In this document: positions 56,045 to 64,000 of the stretch, one piece after another
How the letters are laid out: every line of letters begins with the position of its first letter
How positions within the stretch are numbered: the first letter of the stretch is position 1
Source: Paractinoplanes polyasparticus
GTDB taxonomy: Bacteria > Actinomycetota > Actinomycetes > Mycobacteriales > Micromonosporaceae
Assembly: GCF_019710575.1 (NCBI RefSeq)
Contig: NZ_JAHWFK010000050.1
Location: 82,827 to 146,826, forward strand
Length of the DNA: 64,000 nucleotides
Direction: 5' to 3'
The notes under the pieces: model-generated
Database searches by the model: none
Told to the model about the DNA's origin: nothing
What the model saw: the letters and a program-made list of their open reading frames with translations, nothing else
Position numbers and translations under genes: made by a program

Positions 56045-56451
56045 CCGTGTACGACACCGTGACCGAGCACAACGCCGAACCCGGCGCCGTCTACGTCGGT
56101 AAGGCCGACCTCGACGCGCCCGAGGAGCAGGGCTGGCTGCTCGGCCACTTCCGCCCGGCCGGCGACCCGCGGCACAGCGCCGACGTCGAGATCAAATGGG
56201 GCCGCCACCCCAAGGGCGACTGCCGCGCCAAGTGGGTGACCGGCGAGCAGCGCACGGCCCTGCTGGTCTTGATCAAGGGCCGCTTCCACATGGAGTTCCC
56301 CGACCGGACGGTGGTCCTCACCGAGCCCGGCGACTACGTCGTCTGGGGCCGCGGGGTCGACCATTCCTGGCTGGCCGAGGAGGAAGACACGGTCGTGCTG
56401 ACCGTGCGCTGGCCCTCGGTGGCCGGCTACAAGGTTCCGCCACCGGAATAG
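56041..56451 (+). CDS. Small cupin-domain protein coupled to murL
   Basis: A 136-residue single-domain cupin from GTG 56041, overlapping the murL stop. It has the strand pattern of the fold (ALLVLIKGRFHMEF, then PGDYVVWGRGVDHSW) with His residues that could be part of a metal site, but the full HxH...E...H set is not clear. The role is unknown; tight coupling to murL suggests a function in the same pathway or control of it. I know of no assigned function for this partner. Confidence 0.83.
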   Translation: MTVYDTVTEHNAEPGAVYVGKADLDAPEEQGWLLGHFRPAGDPRHSADVEIKWGRHPKGDCRAKWVTGEQRTALLVLIKGRFHMEFPDRTVVLTEPGDYVVWGRGVDHSWLAEEEDTVVLTVRWPSVAGYKVPPPE

Positions 56452-56465
56452 GGCCGGGTGGCGGG

Positions 56466-59012
56466 CTATTCCGGTGGGTCGTGGTGGATGCGGTCCGGGG
56501 ACACGCCCAGCTGTTGCATTGCCAGGCTGGTGGCGGCGAGCATCAAGGGCGGGCCGGCCAGGTAGACCTCGTGGTCGGACCACTCGCCGTAGGCCGCCAC
56601 AGCGTCGGTGACCAGGCCGGACGCGTACGGGCCGGGGTCCCCTTCGGAAACGACGGGCACGACGGTGGCCCGGCGGGCGGCGCGGGCAGCCGCGGCTATC
56701 TCGTCGATGTCGTACAGCTCGTCGAGATCGCGGACGCCCCAGAAGAGCACCGCCGAACGCGGGTCGCCGGTGTCGGCCAGCTCGATCAACATGGCCTTCA
56801 AGGGGGCCACACCGGTGTCGCCGGCGATCAGCAGCAGGTTGCGGCCGGGGTCGGAAGGCAGGGTCATCCCGCCTTCGGCCCGGCTGATGCGCACCGGGTC
56901 GCCGACGCGCGTCCGGTGAACGAGCGTGCCGCTGACGCCCGAGGTCGTCTTGGCGCGGACGTGCAGCTCGACGAGATCGTTCCGGCGAGGCGCCCCGGCG
57001 AGCGAATAGGGCCGCCAGATGGCCGGCAGCTCGGGCACCTGGACGCGCGCGTACTGCCCCGGCCGGTACGGCATCGGCAGATCCGGCCGCAACCGCACGA
57101 CAGCCAGGTCGGGCCGGCGCAGTTCATGCGCGACGACGGTCGCGTCCCACACCGGCGGGTCGTAGGCGGCCCGCACCGCGCCGTGGGAGATCCATTCGAA
57201 CACGTGCTGCCAGGTGGACCGCCAGGCCAGATCGAAATCTTGCCGCCACTGCCCCGGCGCCATGCCGGCCCGCATCGCCTCGGCCAGCGCCGCCCCCACG
57301 AGACGCATCTGCCCCGGCTCGACTCCGCACGCGGCCAGCGCCGCCCCCAGCCGCCCCGTGCCCTCGACGAGCACCGGCGGCCGGTCGAGGTGGTGAACCA
57401 GCCAGGTCAGAGCCCGCGCGAGCTGCGCCGCATGTGTTGCCGGCCCGCCCGGCAGCGCCGCCATCAGCCCCGGATGCGCCTGCATCAGAGCGGCCCGCAA
57501 TCGCTCGGCCACCTCAACCGGCCCGCCCGCGAAGGTCAGACTCGTGCTGAGCAGCCGCTGCGTCTCCCGCAGGAGCGCATCGTCGGCCGGGTCCATCCCG
57601 TCCCCCGCGCCCCGGCTCGGCGACACCATCGGCGGCATGACGTGCGGCAGATCAAACCCCGGCAACCGCGGCGCCGGCGCTCCCGCTGCCCGCGTAGCGC
57701 CCTCCCGCTGACCTTCGCCTCGCAAAAACCCACCTTCATCCCGTACGCGGCCTCCGCTTGCCCACTCAGGCCGCGGCCCGGCCTCCACCTCAGGCGCGTC
57801 CGGCGCCCAAGGCTCAGTCACCGGCCGAACCCCACTCTCCACCCGCCGAACCGGCAGCCCCGCGAACTGGTTCCGGCTGGGCCGCCCCACCGCCTCGACG
57901 TCGGCGAAACGCCCAGCTTCGTCAGGCGTCACCCCCGCCGAACCTTCTCCCGTACGCTCCACACCCCCGAGCCCCGCGCCGCCGCCACCGTCCCCGTGAT
58001 CCGGCGTCACCAGCGCCCGCTCGCCACCGCGTACCTCCAAAGAACGCCCGACACCGTCCGTTGTCCCCGGCGCGCTCCCGGCCAAACCCACTTCCCGGAG
58101 CGCCTCGGCATAACGCCCAGCCTCCTCCGGCGTCATCAACGGCCCACCAGCCGAGCCGGCCACCCGGAACGCCTCAGCCAGTAGCCGGGCCTCCCCCGGC
58201 GACAGCGACACCGCACCAGCCACGCGGAACGCCTCGATGTATCGCCCGGCTTCCGCCGGCGTCATCGATGACAGCCCGGACGCGAGATCCCCAGCGGTGG
58301 CGTCCGTGATCGCACCAGCGTCAACCGGTGCCGGCGGCAGTGCCGACGCGGGCCGCTTCCGCGCGGGATCGATCGCCGGCATCCACGCCCGGCCGCCCGC
58401 GCTCCCCGCCGGCCCAGCGCCCTCCCCGCCGGCCCGCAGGCCGGGCTCGGCCGTCGAGGGCCCCCCTTTCCGGCCCGGACCCGGCGGCACAGCCCGCACC
58501 GAACGCCTGTCCCAGAAGGAGCGCCCGGGCGCAGGCCCAGCTTCTTCGGCCGGCGCGACAGACCCGCCGGCCAGGTCCGAGACAGGCCGGCCATCACCAC
58601 CGTTGTGCGCCGCCTCGGACCGACCCTCACGGTCGCTGTCCGAAGGGTCGCCGGTGGCGCTTCGATCCGCGCCCGGCAACTCCGCGGCTCCCGGCCCGTT
58701 CAAAGCCCCGCGGTCGGCGGGGGGTGTGGCCCAGCGCGGCCGCACGGGCTGGCCGGTGGCGGCTTGATCGTCGTAGTGGGAAGGGGCAGCCGGCAGGCCG
58801 GGCCGGGAAACGCCGGGCGGCAGAGCTTCGTGGGGCTCGCCGGCCGGCAGCTGCTGAGGGTGGTCCGCCTCGACCTGGTCGCGCAGGGCCTCAACCGTGT
58901 CAGCGATGCCGGCGGCCACAGCGTCGGGAGCGGCCTGACGCAGGCGGATCGCCCGCAGCAGAGCCAGCAGATGCTGGTCGGCGGCGGAACCCGAGCCCGA
59001 TCCGGACGACAC
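56466..59012 (-). CDS. Flavohaemoglobin-like reductase with degenerate globin and long repetitive N-terminus
   Basis: An 848-residue protein (GTG 59012). Residues 1-470 are low-complexity, except for a short helical start (12-50) and four related motifs of the form TPxEAGRYxEAxRxxG at 249-265, 270-286, 293-309 and 361-374. A globin-like domain spans about 475-612, an FAD domain about 620-720 with RPYS at 667-670, and an NAD domain to the end with GDTGVAP and YLAGPP. Aligning to Hmp around PGQMRLVG puts Leu559 at the proximal haem His, and the B10 Tyr also seems absent. It is therefore likely an FAD/NAD(P)H reductase with a haem-free globin. Length is twice that of Hmp. It is convergent with the cupin gene. 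Confidence 0.85.
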   Translation of the reverse strand: MSSGSGSGSAADQHLLALLRAIRLRQAAPDAVAAGIADTVEALRDQVEADHPQQLPAGEPHEALPPGVSRPGLPAAPSHYDDQAATGQPVRPRWATPPADRGALNGPGAAELPGADRSATGDPSDSDREGRSEAAHNGGDGRPVSDLAGGSVAPAEEAGPAPGRSFWDRRSVRAVPPGPGRKGGPSTAEPGLRAGGEGAGPAGSAGGRAWMPAIDPARKRPASALPPAPVDAGAITDATAGDLASGLSSMTPAEAGRYIEAFRVAGAVSLSPGEARLLAEAFRVAGSAGGPLMTPEEAGRYAEALREVGLAGSAPGTTDGVGRSLEVRGGERALVTPDHGDGGGGAGLGGVERTGEGSAGVTPDEAGRFADVEAVGRPSRNQFAGLPVRRVESGVRPVTEPWAPDAPEVEAGPRPEWASGGRVRDEGGFLRGEGQREGATRAAGAPAPRLPGFDLPHVMPPMVSPSRGAGDGMDPADDALLRETQRLLSTSLTFAGGPVEVAERLRAALMQAHPGLMAALPGGPATHAAQLARALTWLVHHLDRPPVLVEGTGRLGAALAACGVEPGQMRLVGAALAEAMRAGMAPGQWRQDFDLAWRSTWQHVFEWISHGAVRAAYDPPVWDATVVAHELRRPDLAVVRLRPDLPMPYRPGQYARVQVPELPAIWRPYSLAGAPRRNDLVELHVRAKTTSGVSGTLVHRTRVGDPVRISRAEGGMTLPSDPGRNLLLIAGDTGVAPLKAMLIELADTGDPRSAVLFWGVRDLDELYDIDEIAAAARAARRATVVPVVSEGDPGPYASGLVTDAVAAYGEWSDHEVYLAGPPLMLAATSLAMQQLGVSPDRIHHDPPE

Positions 59013-59475
59013 TGGAACACCCCCGCTTCGCGGACCACATCGGCCACTTCAACCGTACTTCCGGACGCGCGCCCGCGCCGCTCTACCGCCGAGACAGCAC
59101 GCCCACCTACCCATGCATCGCGATCACCCAACAATCCGCATCCCAACTCCCCACCCGCCCTACTCGAGCCCGCAACGCCGCGCAGGAAATCGCGCCGCAA
59201 GCCCCGTCACAACGCAGCACCCGGCGCACCGCGATCGCGTGAGACAGCGCGGCGCGAGAGCGCACGCCACACGCAGGCAGCACCGCGAATCGCAACACCG
59301 CCAACGCCGACAGCCACACATGCCGCCTGACGCCGGACAGCCCCGTCACCGACACAACGTTCGTCAGCCTGCACCGGGTGGCCATCACGGCTCAGCGGCG
59401 CGGCACCGCGCCACCCAAGCAGCACGACGCGCACGCCGTCACGAAAAAGACGGCCCGAGACAACACCACCCGGCA

Positions 59476-59710
59476 GCACGACGGGGGCAGCGCCACCGAG
59501 CCAGCGCGACGCGAGGCAGCGCCACCGAGCCAGCGCGACGCGGGACAGCACCACCCGGCCAACGCGACGCGGGGCAGCACCATCCGGCCAACGCGACGCG
59601 GGGCAGCACCACCCGGCCAGCGCGGACGCGAGGTAGTGCCGTCCGGACAGCGCGGACGCGAGGTAGTGCCGCCCGGACAGCGCGGACGCGAGGTAGTGCC
59701 GCCCGGACAG
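59476..59710. repeat. Roughly 30-bp degenerate tandem repeat in an 841-bp gene-free region
   Basis: Between the start of the globin-like gene (59012) and the end of the aminotransferase (59854) I see no gene. The central part holds a graded array: early units share CAGCGCGACGCG, middle units GGCAGCACC-CCGGCCAACG, and the last three (59621-59650, 59651-59680, 59681-59710) are exact 30-bp units differing by one base. The flanks (59013-59475 and 59711-59853) are compositionally similar but only loosely repetitive. Confidence 0.8.
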
Positions 59711-59853
59711 CACGACCCGGGGGCAGAGCCACGGGAAGGACGGCCCAACGCAACACCGCCTGGGCGGCACGATGCGAGGCAGCGCCTCGTGAGGCAACGC
59801 GACGTGGGAACGCCTCTGACGCGACGGGTCGGGGGCTCGCGGTCGAGGGGCGG

Positions 59854-60990
59854 TCAGGTGGAGACGGTAGACATGCGGGCCACCGCCTCGGTCAGGATTT
59901 CGGGGCTCGTGGCGAAGTTGAGGCGGATGAAGCCCGAGCCGGCCGCGCCGAATCTGGTGCCGGGCTCGACGGCCACCCGGGCCTCGGTCAGGAAGCGGTC
60001 GCACGGTTCGGCGTCGCGGCCCAGCGCCGAGGCGTCGAGCCAGGCCAGGTAGGTGGCCTCGGGCGGCACCCAGCGCAGCGCCGGCAGCTGGGTGGCCAAC
60101 AGCGACGACAACTGGTCGCGGCGGGCCGCCAGCGTTGTGATCAGCGAGCTCAGCCAGGCGTCGCCCTCGGTGAAGGCGGCCACGGCGGCCAGGACGCCGA
60201 GATGGCCGGTGCGTTCGGTGACCTCGACGGCCAGGCCGTCGACCACGCGGGCCATGCTTGGAGAGGCGCTGACGATCGCCGCGCACTTGAGGCCGGCCAG
60301 GTTGAAGGCCTTGCTGGCGGAGACCACGGCCAGCGCGACCTCGGCCGCGCCGGGCACCGAAAGCAACGGGGTGAACGTCGCGCCGGGGAGCACCAGCGCG
60401 CCGTGGATCTCGTCGCTGATGATCGGCACGTGGTAGAGCCGGGCCAACCGGACGAGTTCGGACAGTTCGTCGGCAGTGTGTACCCGGCCGACCGGATTGT
60501 GGGGGTTGCACAGGATGTAGGCCGCGGGATGCGCGGCGAAGGCCGCCTCGAGCGCCGCCAGGTCGAGTTTCGTGCCGGCCAGCGGCACCTCGACCACGCG
60601 GCCGCCGGCCTCGGGCACCCAGTCGAAGAACGGCGGGTAGACCGGCGGGCTGATCACCACCGGGTCGCCGGGGCGGACCAGGCGGCGCAGTAGCTCGACC
60701 ACCCCGACCCCGACGTCGGTGACCTGGGTGACCTGGGACGGGTCGGGTTCCCAGCCCCACTGCCGCCCGGCGAAACCGGCGAACGCCTTGCCCAGCTCGG
60801 GGCCGGGAGTCGAATAGCCGATGTCGCCGCGGCTGACCGCCTCGCTCAGCACGGCGGCGACCGGCGGGGCCGGCAGATAGTCGGTCTCCGCGACGAAGAG
60901 CGGCAGCACGTCGCCCGGGAACCTGCGCCACTTGATGCTGCGCCGCAGGCGGAGTTCGGCGAGGGCGGGGACGGTCAGTTCTGTGGTCAT
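59854..60990 (-). CDS. PLP-dependent MalY/PatB-type C-S lyase (aminotransferase fold class I)
   Basis: A 378-residue enzyme. Fold-type I markers are present: PLFVAETDY near the N-terminus (usually MWVADMDF in MalY/PatB), CNPHNPVGRV for cofactor contact, SDEIHGALVL, and the PLP Lys in SASKAFNLAGLK. The C-terminal RLNFA carries the carboxylate-binding Arg. Members cleave cystathionine or other cysteine conjugates, or act on related amino acids. Start ATG 60990; the frame extends upstream without coding character. Confidence 0.93.
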   Translation of the reverse strand: MTTELTVPALAELRLRRSIKWRRFPGDVLPLFVAETDYLPAPPVAAVLSEAVSRGDIGYSTPGPELGKAFAGFAGRQWGWEPDPSQVTQVTDVGVGVVELLRRLVRPGDPVVISPPVYPPFFDWVPEAGGRVVEVPLAGTKLDLAALEAAFAAHPAAYILCNPHNPVGRVHTADELSELVRLARLYHVPIISDEIHGALVLPGATFTPLLSVPGAAEVALAVVSASKAFNLAGLKCAAIVSASPSMARVVDGLAVEVTERTGHLGVLAAVAAFTEGDAWLSSLITTLAARRDQLSSLLATQLPALRWVPPEATYLAWLDASALGRDAEPCDRFLTEARVAVEPGTRFGAAGSGFIRLNFATSPEILTEAVARMSTVST

Positions 60991-61138
60991 GCCGACATCT
61001 TCGCGTGCCCGTCCGACAGTTTCCCGGTGGTGGGTTTCTGTGAATTCGCTGCACGGCCGGCGGCGCTCTGGAAGGCTGCACCCAGGATCCCGACGGTTGC
61101 CCCCGAGCCGCTCGACTTGAGCCACGCGAGGCGGAGCC

Positions 61139-61804
61139 ATGAGCATCAGCCACCGTCAGACGGCCAGCGGCCGACCGCTGCGGGTCGCGCCCGCCTGGGT
61201 CGGGGGCGCCGGCACGACCGACACGGAACACCTTCTTCCCGTACGCGAAGCAGTGTGGGTCTGGAGCGTGCGGCGCTACGCCCGCCTGGCCCTGTGGGCG
61301 CTGCCCGCGGCGGCCCTGCTGCACGGCTGGACGACGCTGGGCATCGACACCCCGCCCGGCCCGCTCCTGGTGACCGTGGCCGCGGGCTGGCTGGCCGCCA
61401 TCGCCATGATCGCCCTGGCCGGTCTGCTCGCAGGGTCCCGGACCCGCCGTTCCGCGCTGCTCGGGCTGCTGCTCGGCCTGGCCGGGATTGCCGTCACCCT
61501 GCCCCTGACCGCCCTGCCGGCCGGCACGGTGGCCGCCGGCGCCCCGCTCGACGCCGGGCAGCTGCGCCTGGTCGAGGTGGGCGCCACCGCGGCCATCGGG
61601 GCGGGCTGGATTCTGCTGGGCTGGGCCGTTTTCCGCTCGAAGCTGGTCAACCCGGCCGACGGTGTGCTGCTCATGCTGGCCGCAGCGGCGATCGGCGCCG
61701 GCGCTCACGCGCAGCGGCCGCTGCCGACCGTCGGCGCCCTGTTGCTGCTGGCCGCGGGCACTGGCCTGGCCTGGACGGGCGGACGGCTCATCCCCAAGCA
61801 CTGA
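61139..61804 (+). CDS. Multi-helix membrane protein of unknown function
   Basis: A 221-residue protein with a polar 45-residue N-terminus and about six membrane helices, very rich in Ala, Leu and Gly. The ribosome site GAGGCGGAG precedes the ATG. There are no charged motifs inside helices and no recognised family. It is divergent from the C-S lyase gene. Confidence 0.75.
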   Translation: MSISHRQTASGRPLRVAPAWVGGAGTTDTEHLLPVREAVWVWSVRRYARLALWALPAAALLHGWTTLGIDTPPGPLLVTVAAGWLAAIAMIALAGLLAGSRTRRSALLGLLLGLAGIAVTLPLTALPAGTVAAGAPLDAGQLRLVEVGATAAIGAGWILLGWAVFRSKLVNPADGVLLMLAAAAIGAGAHAQRPLPTVGALLLLAAGTGLAWTGGRLIPKH

Positions 61805-61874
61805 AACGTCGTACCCCAATGGCATGCTCGCAGTCAGTCCCGGGAACGTCCGGGGCCTGGTGGAAGGAGCTGCC

Positions 61875-62462
61875 ATGGCCAAGGTGGTCGCCGACATCTC
61901 GGTGTCGCTCGACGGGTTCGTGACCGGCCCCGAGCCCGGTCCCGGCCGGGGTCTGGGCCGCGGCGGCGAGGCGCTGCACCTCTGGGCGTTCGAGGGCGAC
62001 GCGATCGACAAAACCGTCCTGGCCGAGAGCACCGACGCCACCGGCGCCGTCGTCATGGGCCGGGCCCTGTTCGATGTGGTCGACGGTCCCGACGGCTGGA
62101 ACGACGAGGTGGGCTACGGCGCCGGCCTGGCCGCGCAGCCACCGGTCCTCGTGGTCACCCGCGTCCCGCCGGCCGAGGTCCGCCAGGCCGACAGGTTCAC
62201 CTTCGTGGTCGACGGCATCGCCAGCGCCGTCGAGAAGGGCCGGTCCCTGGCCGACGACCGCGACGTCGTCATCATGGGCGGCGGCGCGACCGTCCGCGGC
62301 GCGATCGAGGCCGGTGTGGTCGACGAGCTGCGGCTTCATCTCGCCCCGGTGCTGCTCGGCGGCGGCACGAAGCTGTTCGAGGGGGCCACGCCGCGCCGCC
62401 TCCGTCAGATCCACGTGCGGGCGTCCGGCCACGCCACCCACCTCACCTACCGGGTCGACTGA
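61875..62462 (+). CDS. Dihydrofolate-reductase-fold (RibD C-terminal-like) protein
   Basis: A 195-residue protein with start ATG 61875 and a strong GGAAGGAG site. The family signature is ISVSLDGFVTGP at the N-terminus, followed by VVMGRALFD and VIMGGGATVRGA, which bind NADPH. Such proteins (YwjB/YyaP group) reduce unknown pterin-like or other substrates; they are not true folate enzymes. Five bases before the RNA methyltransferase start, so probably one operon. Confidence 0.92.
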   Translation: MAKVVADISVSLDGFVTGPEPGPGRGLGRGGEALHLWAFEGDAIDKTVLAESTDATGAVVMGRALFDVVDGPDGWNDEVGYGAGLAAQPPVLVVTRVPPAEVRQADRFTFVVDGIASAVEKGRSLADDRDVVIMGGGATVRGAIEAGVVDELRLHLAPVLLGGGTKLFEGATPRRLRQIHVRASGHATHLTYRVD

Positions 62463-62467
62463 GCGCC

Positions 62468-63280
62468 GTGCCCGAGGTCCAGCTGATCACCGATCCCGGC
62501 GACGACCGGCTCGGCGACTACCGCGCCCTGACCGATCTGGAACTGCGCACGAAGTGGGAACCGCCCAACGGGTTGTTCATCGCCGAGGGCGAGCTGGTGT
62601 TGCGCCGCGCGCTGCGGGCCGGCTACCGGCCGCGGTCCTATCTGATCGACGAGAAACGCACCGACCAGATCGCCGATCTGCCCGGCGACGCCCCGATCTA
62701 CGCGGCCACCCCGGCCGTGCTCGAGAAGGCCACCGGCTTCCACGTTCACCGCGGGGTGCTGGCCTCGTTCCACCGCGTCCCCTTGCGTACGGCCGAAGAC
62801 GTCATCGCCTCCGCGCGGCGCGTCACCGTCCTGGAAGACGTCAACAACCACACCAACATCGGCGCCGTGTTCCGGGGCGCGGCCGCGCTCGGCATCGACG
62901 CGGTGCTGCTCTCGCCGACCTGCGCCGACCCGCTCTACCGCCGCAGCGTGCGGGTCAGCATGGGTGAGGTGTTCGCCGTGCCGTACGCGCGCCTGGAGCC
63001 TTGGCCCGACGGCCTGGAACTACTCCGGCAGAGCGGCTTCACCGTCCTGGCCCTGACGCCGGATGCCGGGGCGGTACCGCTCCAGCGGCTCCCCGACGCG
63101 CAGCGCGCGAAGACGGCGCTGCTGCTGGGCGCCGAGGGCCCCGGCCTGTCGAAGAACGCGCTCGCCGCCAGCGACGTCCCCGTCAAGATCCCGATGCGCC
63201 GCAACGTCGACTCGCTCAACATCGCCGCCGCGGCCGCCGTCGCCTTCTGGGAGCTCGGCCGCGACGACCCGGAAGTCTGA
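62468..63280 (+). CDS. SpoU/TrmH-family RNA 2'-O-methyltransferase
   Basis: A 270-residue SPOUT methyltransferase. The N-terminal substrate-binding domain contains GLFIAEGELVLRRAL. The three SpoU motifs follow: NHTNIGAVFRGAAALG (motif 1), LLGAEGPGLS (motif 2) and IPMRRNVDSLNIAAAAAV (motif 3), which together form the trefoil knot that binds S-adenosylmethionine. The target is a ribose in rRNA or tRNA. GTG start; co-transcribed with the reductase-like gene. Confidence 0.94.
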   Translation: MPEVQLITDPGDDRLGDYRALTDLELRTKWEPPNGLFIAEGELVLRRALRAGYRPRSYLIDEKRTDQIADLPGDAPIYAATPAVLEKATGFHVHRGVLASFHRVPLRTAEDVIASARRVTVLEDVNNHTNIGAVFRGAAALGIDAVLLSPTCADPLYRRSVRVSMGEVFAVPYARLEPWPDGLELLRQSGFTVLALTPDAGAVPLQRLPDAQRAKTALLLGAEGPGLSKNALAASDVPVKIPMRRNVDSLNIAAAAAVAFWELGRDDPEV

Positions 63281-63399
63281 ACGCGACGCCCCGCCGGCAC
63301 CGGTCGCTGCCCGCCCGAGACAGCAACCGCCCGCAACGGCAAAAGCCGGCGGCCCAACGCGGGCTAAGCGCGAGCCAGCAGCCAGGCGGCCCAGCAGCC

Positions 63400-63580
63400 C
63401 AGCGGACCAACAGCCCAACGAACCAGCGGCCCAGCGAACCAACAGCCCAACGAACCAGCGGCCCAGCGGCCCAGCGAGCCAAGCCCGGCCCGCGCGGGCC
63501 GGGCTTGGCTGGTCAGCCTGGGCCAGGCCGGCCCGCGCGGGCCAGCGGGCCAGCGGGTCAGCGGGTCAGCGGGTCAGCCC
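63400..63580. repeat. Direct and tandem repeats in the convergent spacer
   Basis: The 363-base gap 63281-63643 holds no gene. A 32-bp direct repeat occurs at 63400-63431 and 63432-63463 (one mismatch), rich in CAGCG and CCAAC words. An 8-bp repeat (GCCAGCGG, then GTCAGCGG) runs five times at 63541-63580. A 34-bp palindrome lies between them (separate entry). Confidence 0.8.
63477..63510. terminator. Perfect 34-bp palindrome, probable bidirectional terminator
   Basis: Two 17-bp arms (AGCCAAGCCCGGCCCGC and its complement) meet without a spacer, midway between convergent genes ending at 63280 and 63644. The core GGCCCGCGCGGGCC recurs at 63530-63543. No T-run. Confidence 0.6.
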
Positions 63581-63599
63581 AGGCGGCCTCAGACGCGAG

Positions 63600-63629
63600 A
63601 CGGCCGGCTCCCTGAAAGGAGCCGGCCGT
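63600..63629 (-). terminator. Hairpin terminator after the SPFH/band-7 gene
   Basis: A perfect 12-bp stem (63600-63611 with 63618-63629) with a 6-base loop, 14 bases 3' of the minus-strand stop at 63644. Confidence 0.75.
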
Positions 63630-63643
63630 TCGATAAGCGAGCG

Positions 63644-64000
63644 TCAGGCGCGTTCGCGGTCGACGACGCCGTTGTAGTCGGCGCCGCCCAGGGCGGCTGA
63701 CGGCGGGATCGGCTCGGGGGCCGGCAGGGCCGCCGTCTTGTCCGGGTCGCCGCTGACCTGGGCCTCGGCGACGCGTACCTGGTCGTTGACCTTCTGCGCC
63801 TCGGCGGCGGCGGCCTCGGCGGCCTCGACGGCCTCGCGCTCGACGGCGGCCGAGTCGACCGACGCCTTCGGGATGTCGCCCGCCATGTTGGCCAGGCCGC
63901 CCAGCGCGCCGCCCATGCCCTCAAGGGCCTTGGTCAGCTCGGTCGGAACGATCCACACCTTGTTGGCGGTGCCGTTCGCGATCTGCGGAAGGGCCTGCAG
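63644..64000 (-). CDS. SPFH/band-7 (stomatin-like) protein, C-terminal part only
   Basis: The last 118 residues of a longer minus-strand protein that enters from beyond base 64000. The visible start is LQALPQIANGTANKVWIVPTEL, which matches the end of actinobacterial SPFH-domain proteins, then a Gly/Ala-rich helix, a Glu/Ala-rich coiled-coil stretch (about 45-70) and an acidic Pro-rich tail. SPFH proteins scaffold membrane microdomains and proteases. The full domain is outside the window. Confidence 0.82.
   Translation of the reverse strand: MQALPQIANGTANKVWIVPTELTKALEGMGGALGGLANMAGDIPKASVDSAAVEREAVEAAEAAAAEAQKVNDQVRVAEAQVSGDPDKTAALPAPEPIPPSAALGGADYNGVVDRERA

Noticed and set aside
59013..59853. 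Repeat-rich region as CRISPR array or gene
   Set aside because: Units are contiguous without unique spacers and degenerate along the array, and no Cas gene is present; translations are low-complexity in all frames.

Overview
The window is 64 kb of very GC-rich actinobacterial chromosome. Third codon positions are strongly biased to G/C, GTG starts are common, and many neighbours overlap as ATGA, GTGA or TGATG. Several features point to Micromonosporaceae (an Actinoplanes- or Micromonospora-like organism): a divergent murD2-type ligase and murL epimerase pair, F420-type enzymes, DasABC/NgcEFG-type chitin-sugar importers and many orphan sensors. The genus is inferred. I see no rRNA, tRNA, CRISPR array, transposase or prophage, so this reads as chromosomal accessory and core-metabolism DNA. 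About 52 protein genes are supported; the first and last run off the window edges.

Layout. 1-9.4 kb: a truncated GGDEF-EAL protein, a zinc-ribbon membrane protein, an ABC exporter pair, an FAD oxidoreductase coupled to an ECF41-type sigma factor, and an F420-type LLM/PPOX pair. 9.4-17.5 kb: small membrane and secreted proteins, a GH63-like glucosidase, a large cytosolic PAS/GAF histidine kinase, a YdjM-like protein and a DUF1707 protein. 17.5-26.6 kb: a NarL-type two-component system whose kinase has a hexapeptide-repeat tail, a FocA/NirC channel, a secreted GH43-like protein, a serine hydrolase, a zinc alcohol dehydrogenase and a DUF4142 protein. 26.6-33.8 kb: a cyclotransferase and rhodanese pair, metH behind what looks like an S-adenosylhomocysteine riboswitch, a polA-like polymerase and a beta-hydroxyacid dehydrogenase. 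33.8-44.1 kb: two aldo/keto reductases, a gluzincin-like secreted protein, a MetE-like methyltransferase, a degenerate SDR facing an AraC regulator, a LuxR-type ATPase regulator and a secreted repeat protein.

44.1-51.8 kb is one co-directional block for uptake of N-acetylglucosamine and chitobiose: an RpiR/SIS regulator, then dasA-dasB-dasC and ngcE-ngcF-ngcG. There is no ATPase gene, as is usual when a shared MsiK-type ATPase energises several importers. 53.3-56.5 kb holds the peptidoglycan module: a MurD-like ligase divergent from murL, with a cupin gene coupled to murL. Together these would supply D-Glu in the stem peptide by adding L-Glu and epimerising it on the nucleotide precursor. 56.5-64 kb: a flavohaemoglobin-like protein that seems to have lost its haem ligands and gained a long repetitive N-terminus, a gene-free repeat region, a MalY-like C-S lyase, a DHFR-like reductase, a SpoU RNA methyltransferase and a truncated SPFH/band-7 protein.

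The strongest points for follow-up are the riboswitch before metH and its apparent ribosome-site switch, the murD2/murL/cupin module, the RpiR-led chitin-sugar block, the haem-less globin reductase, and several independent minisatellite arrays, one of which duplicates the 3' end of murD including its stop codon.
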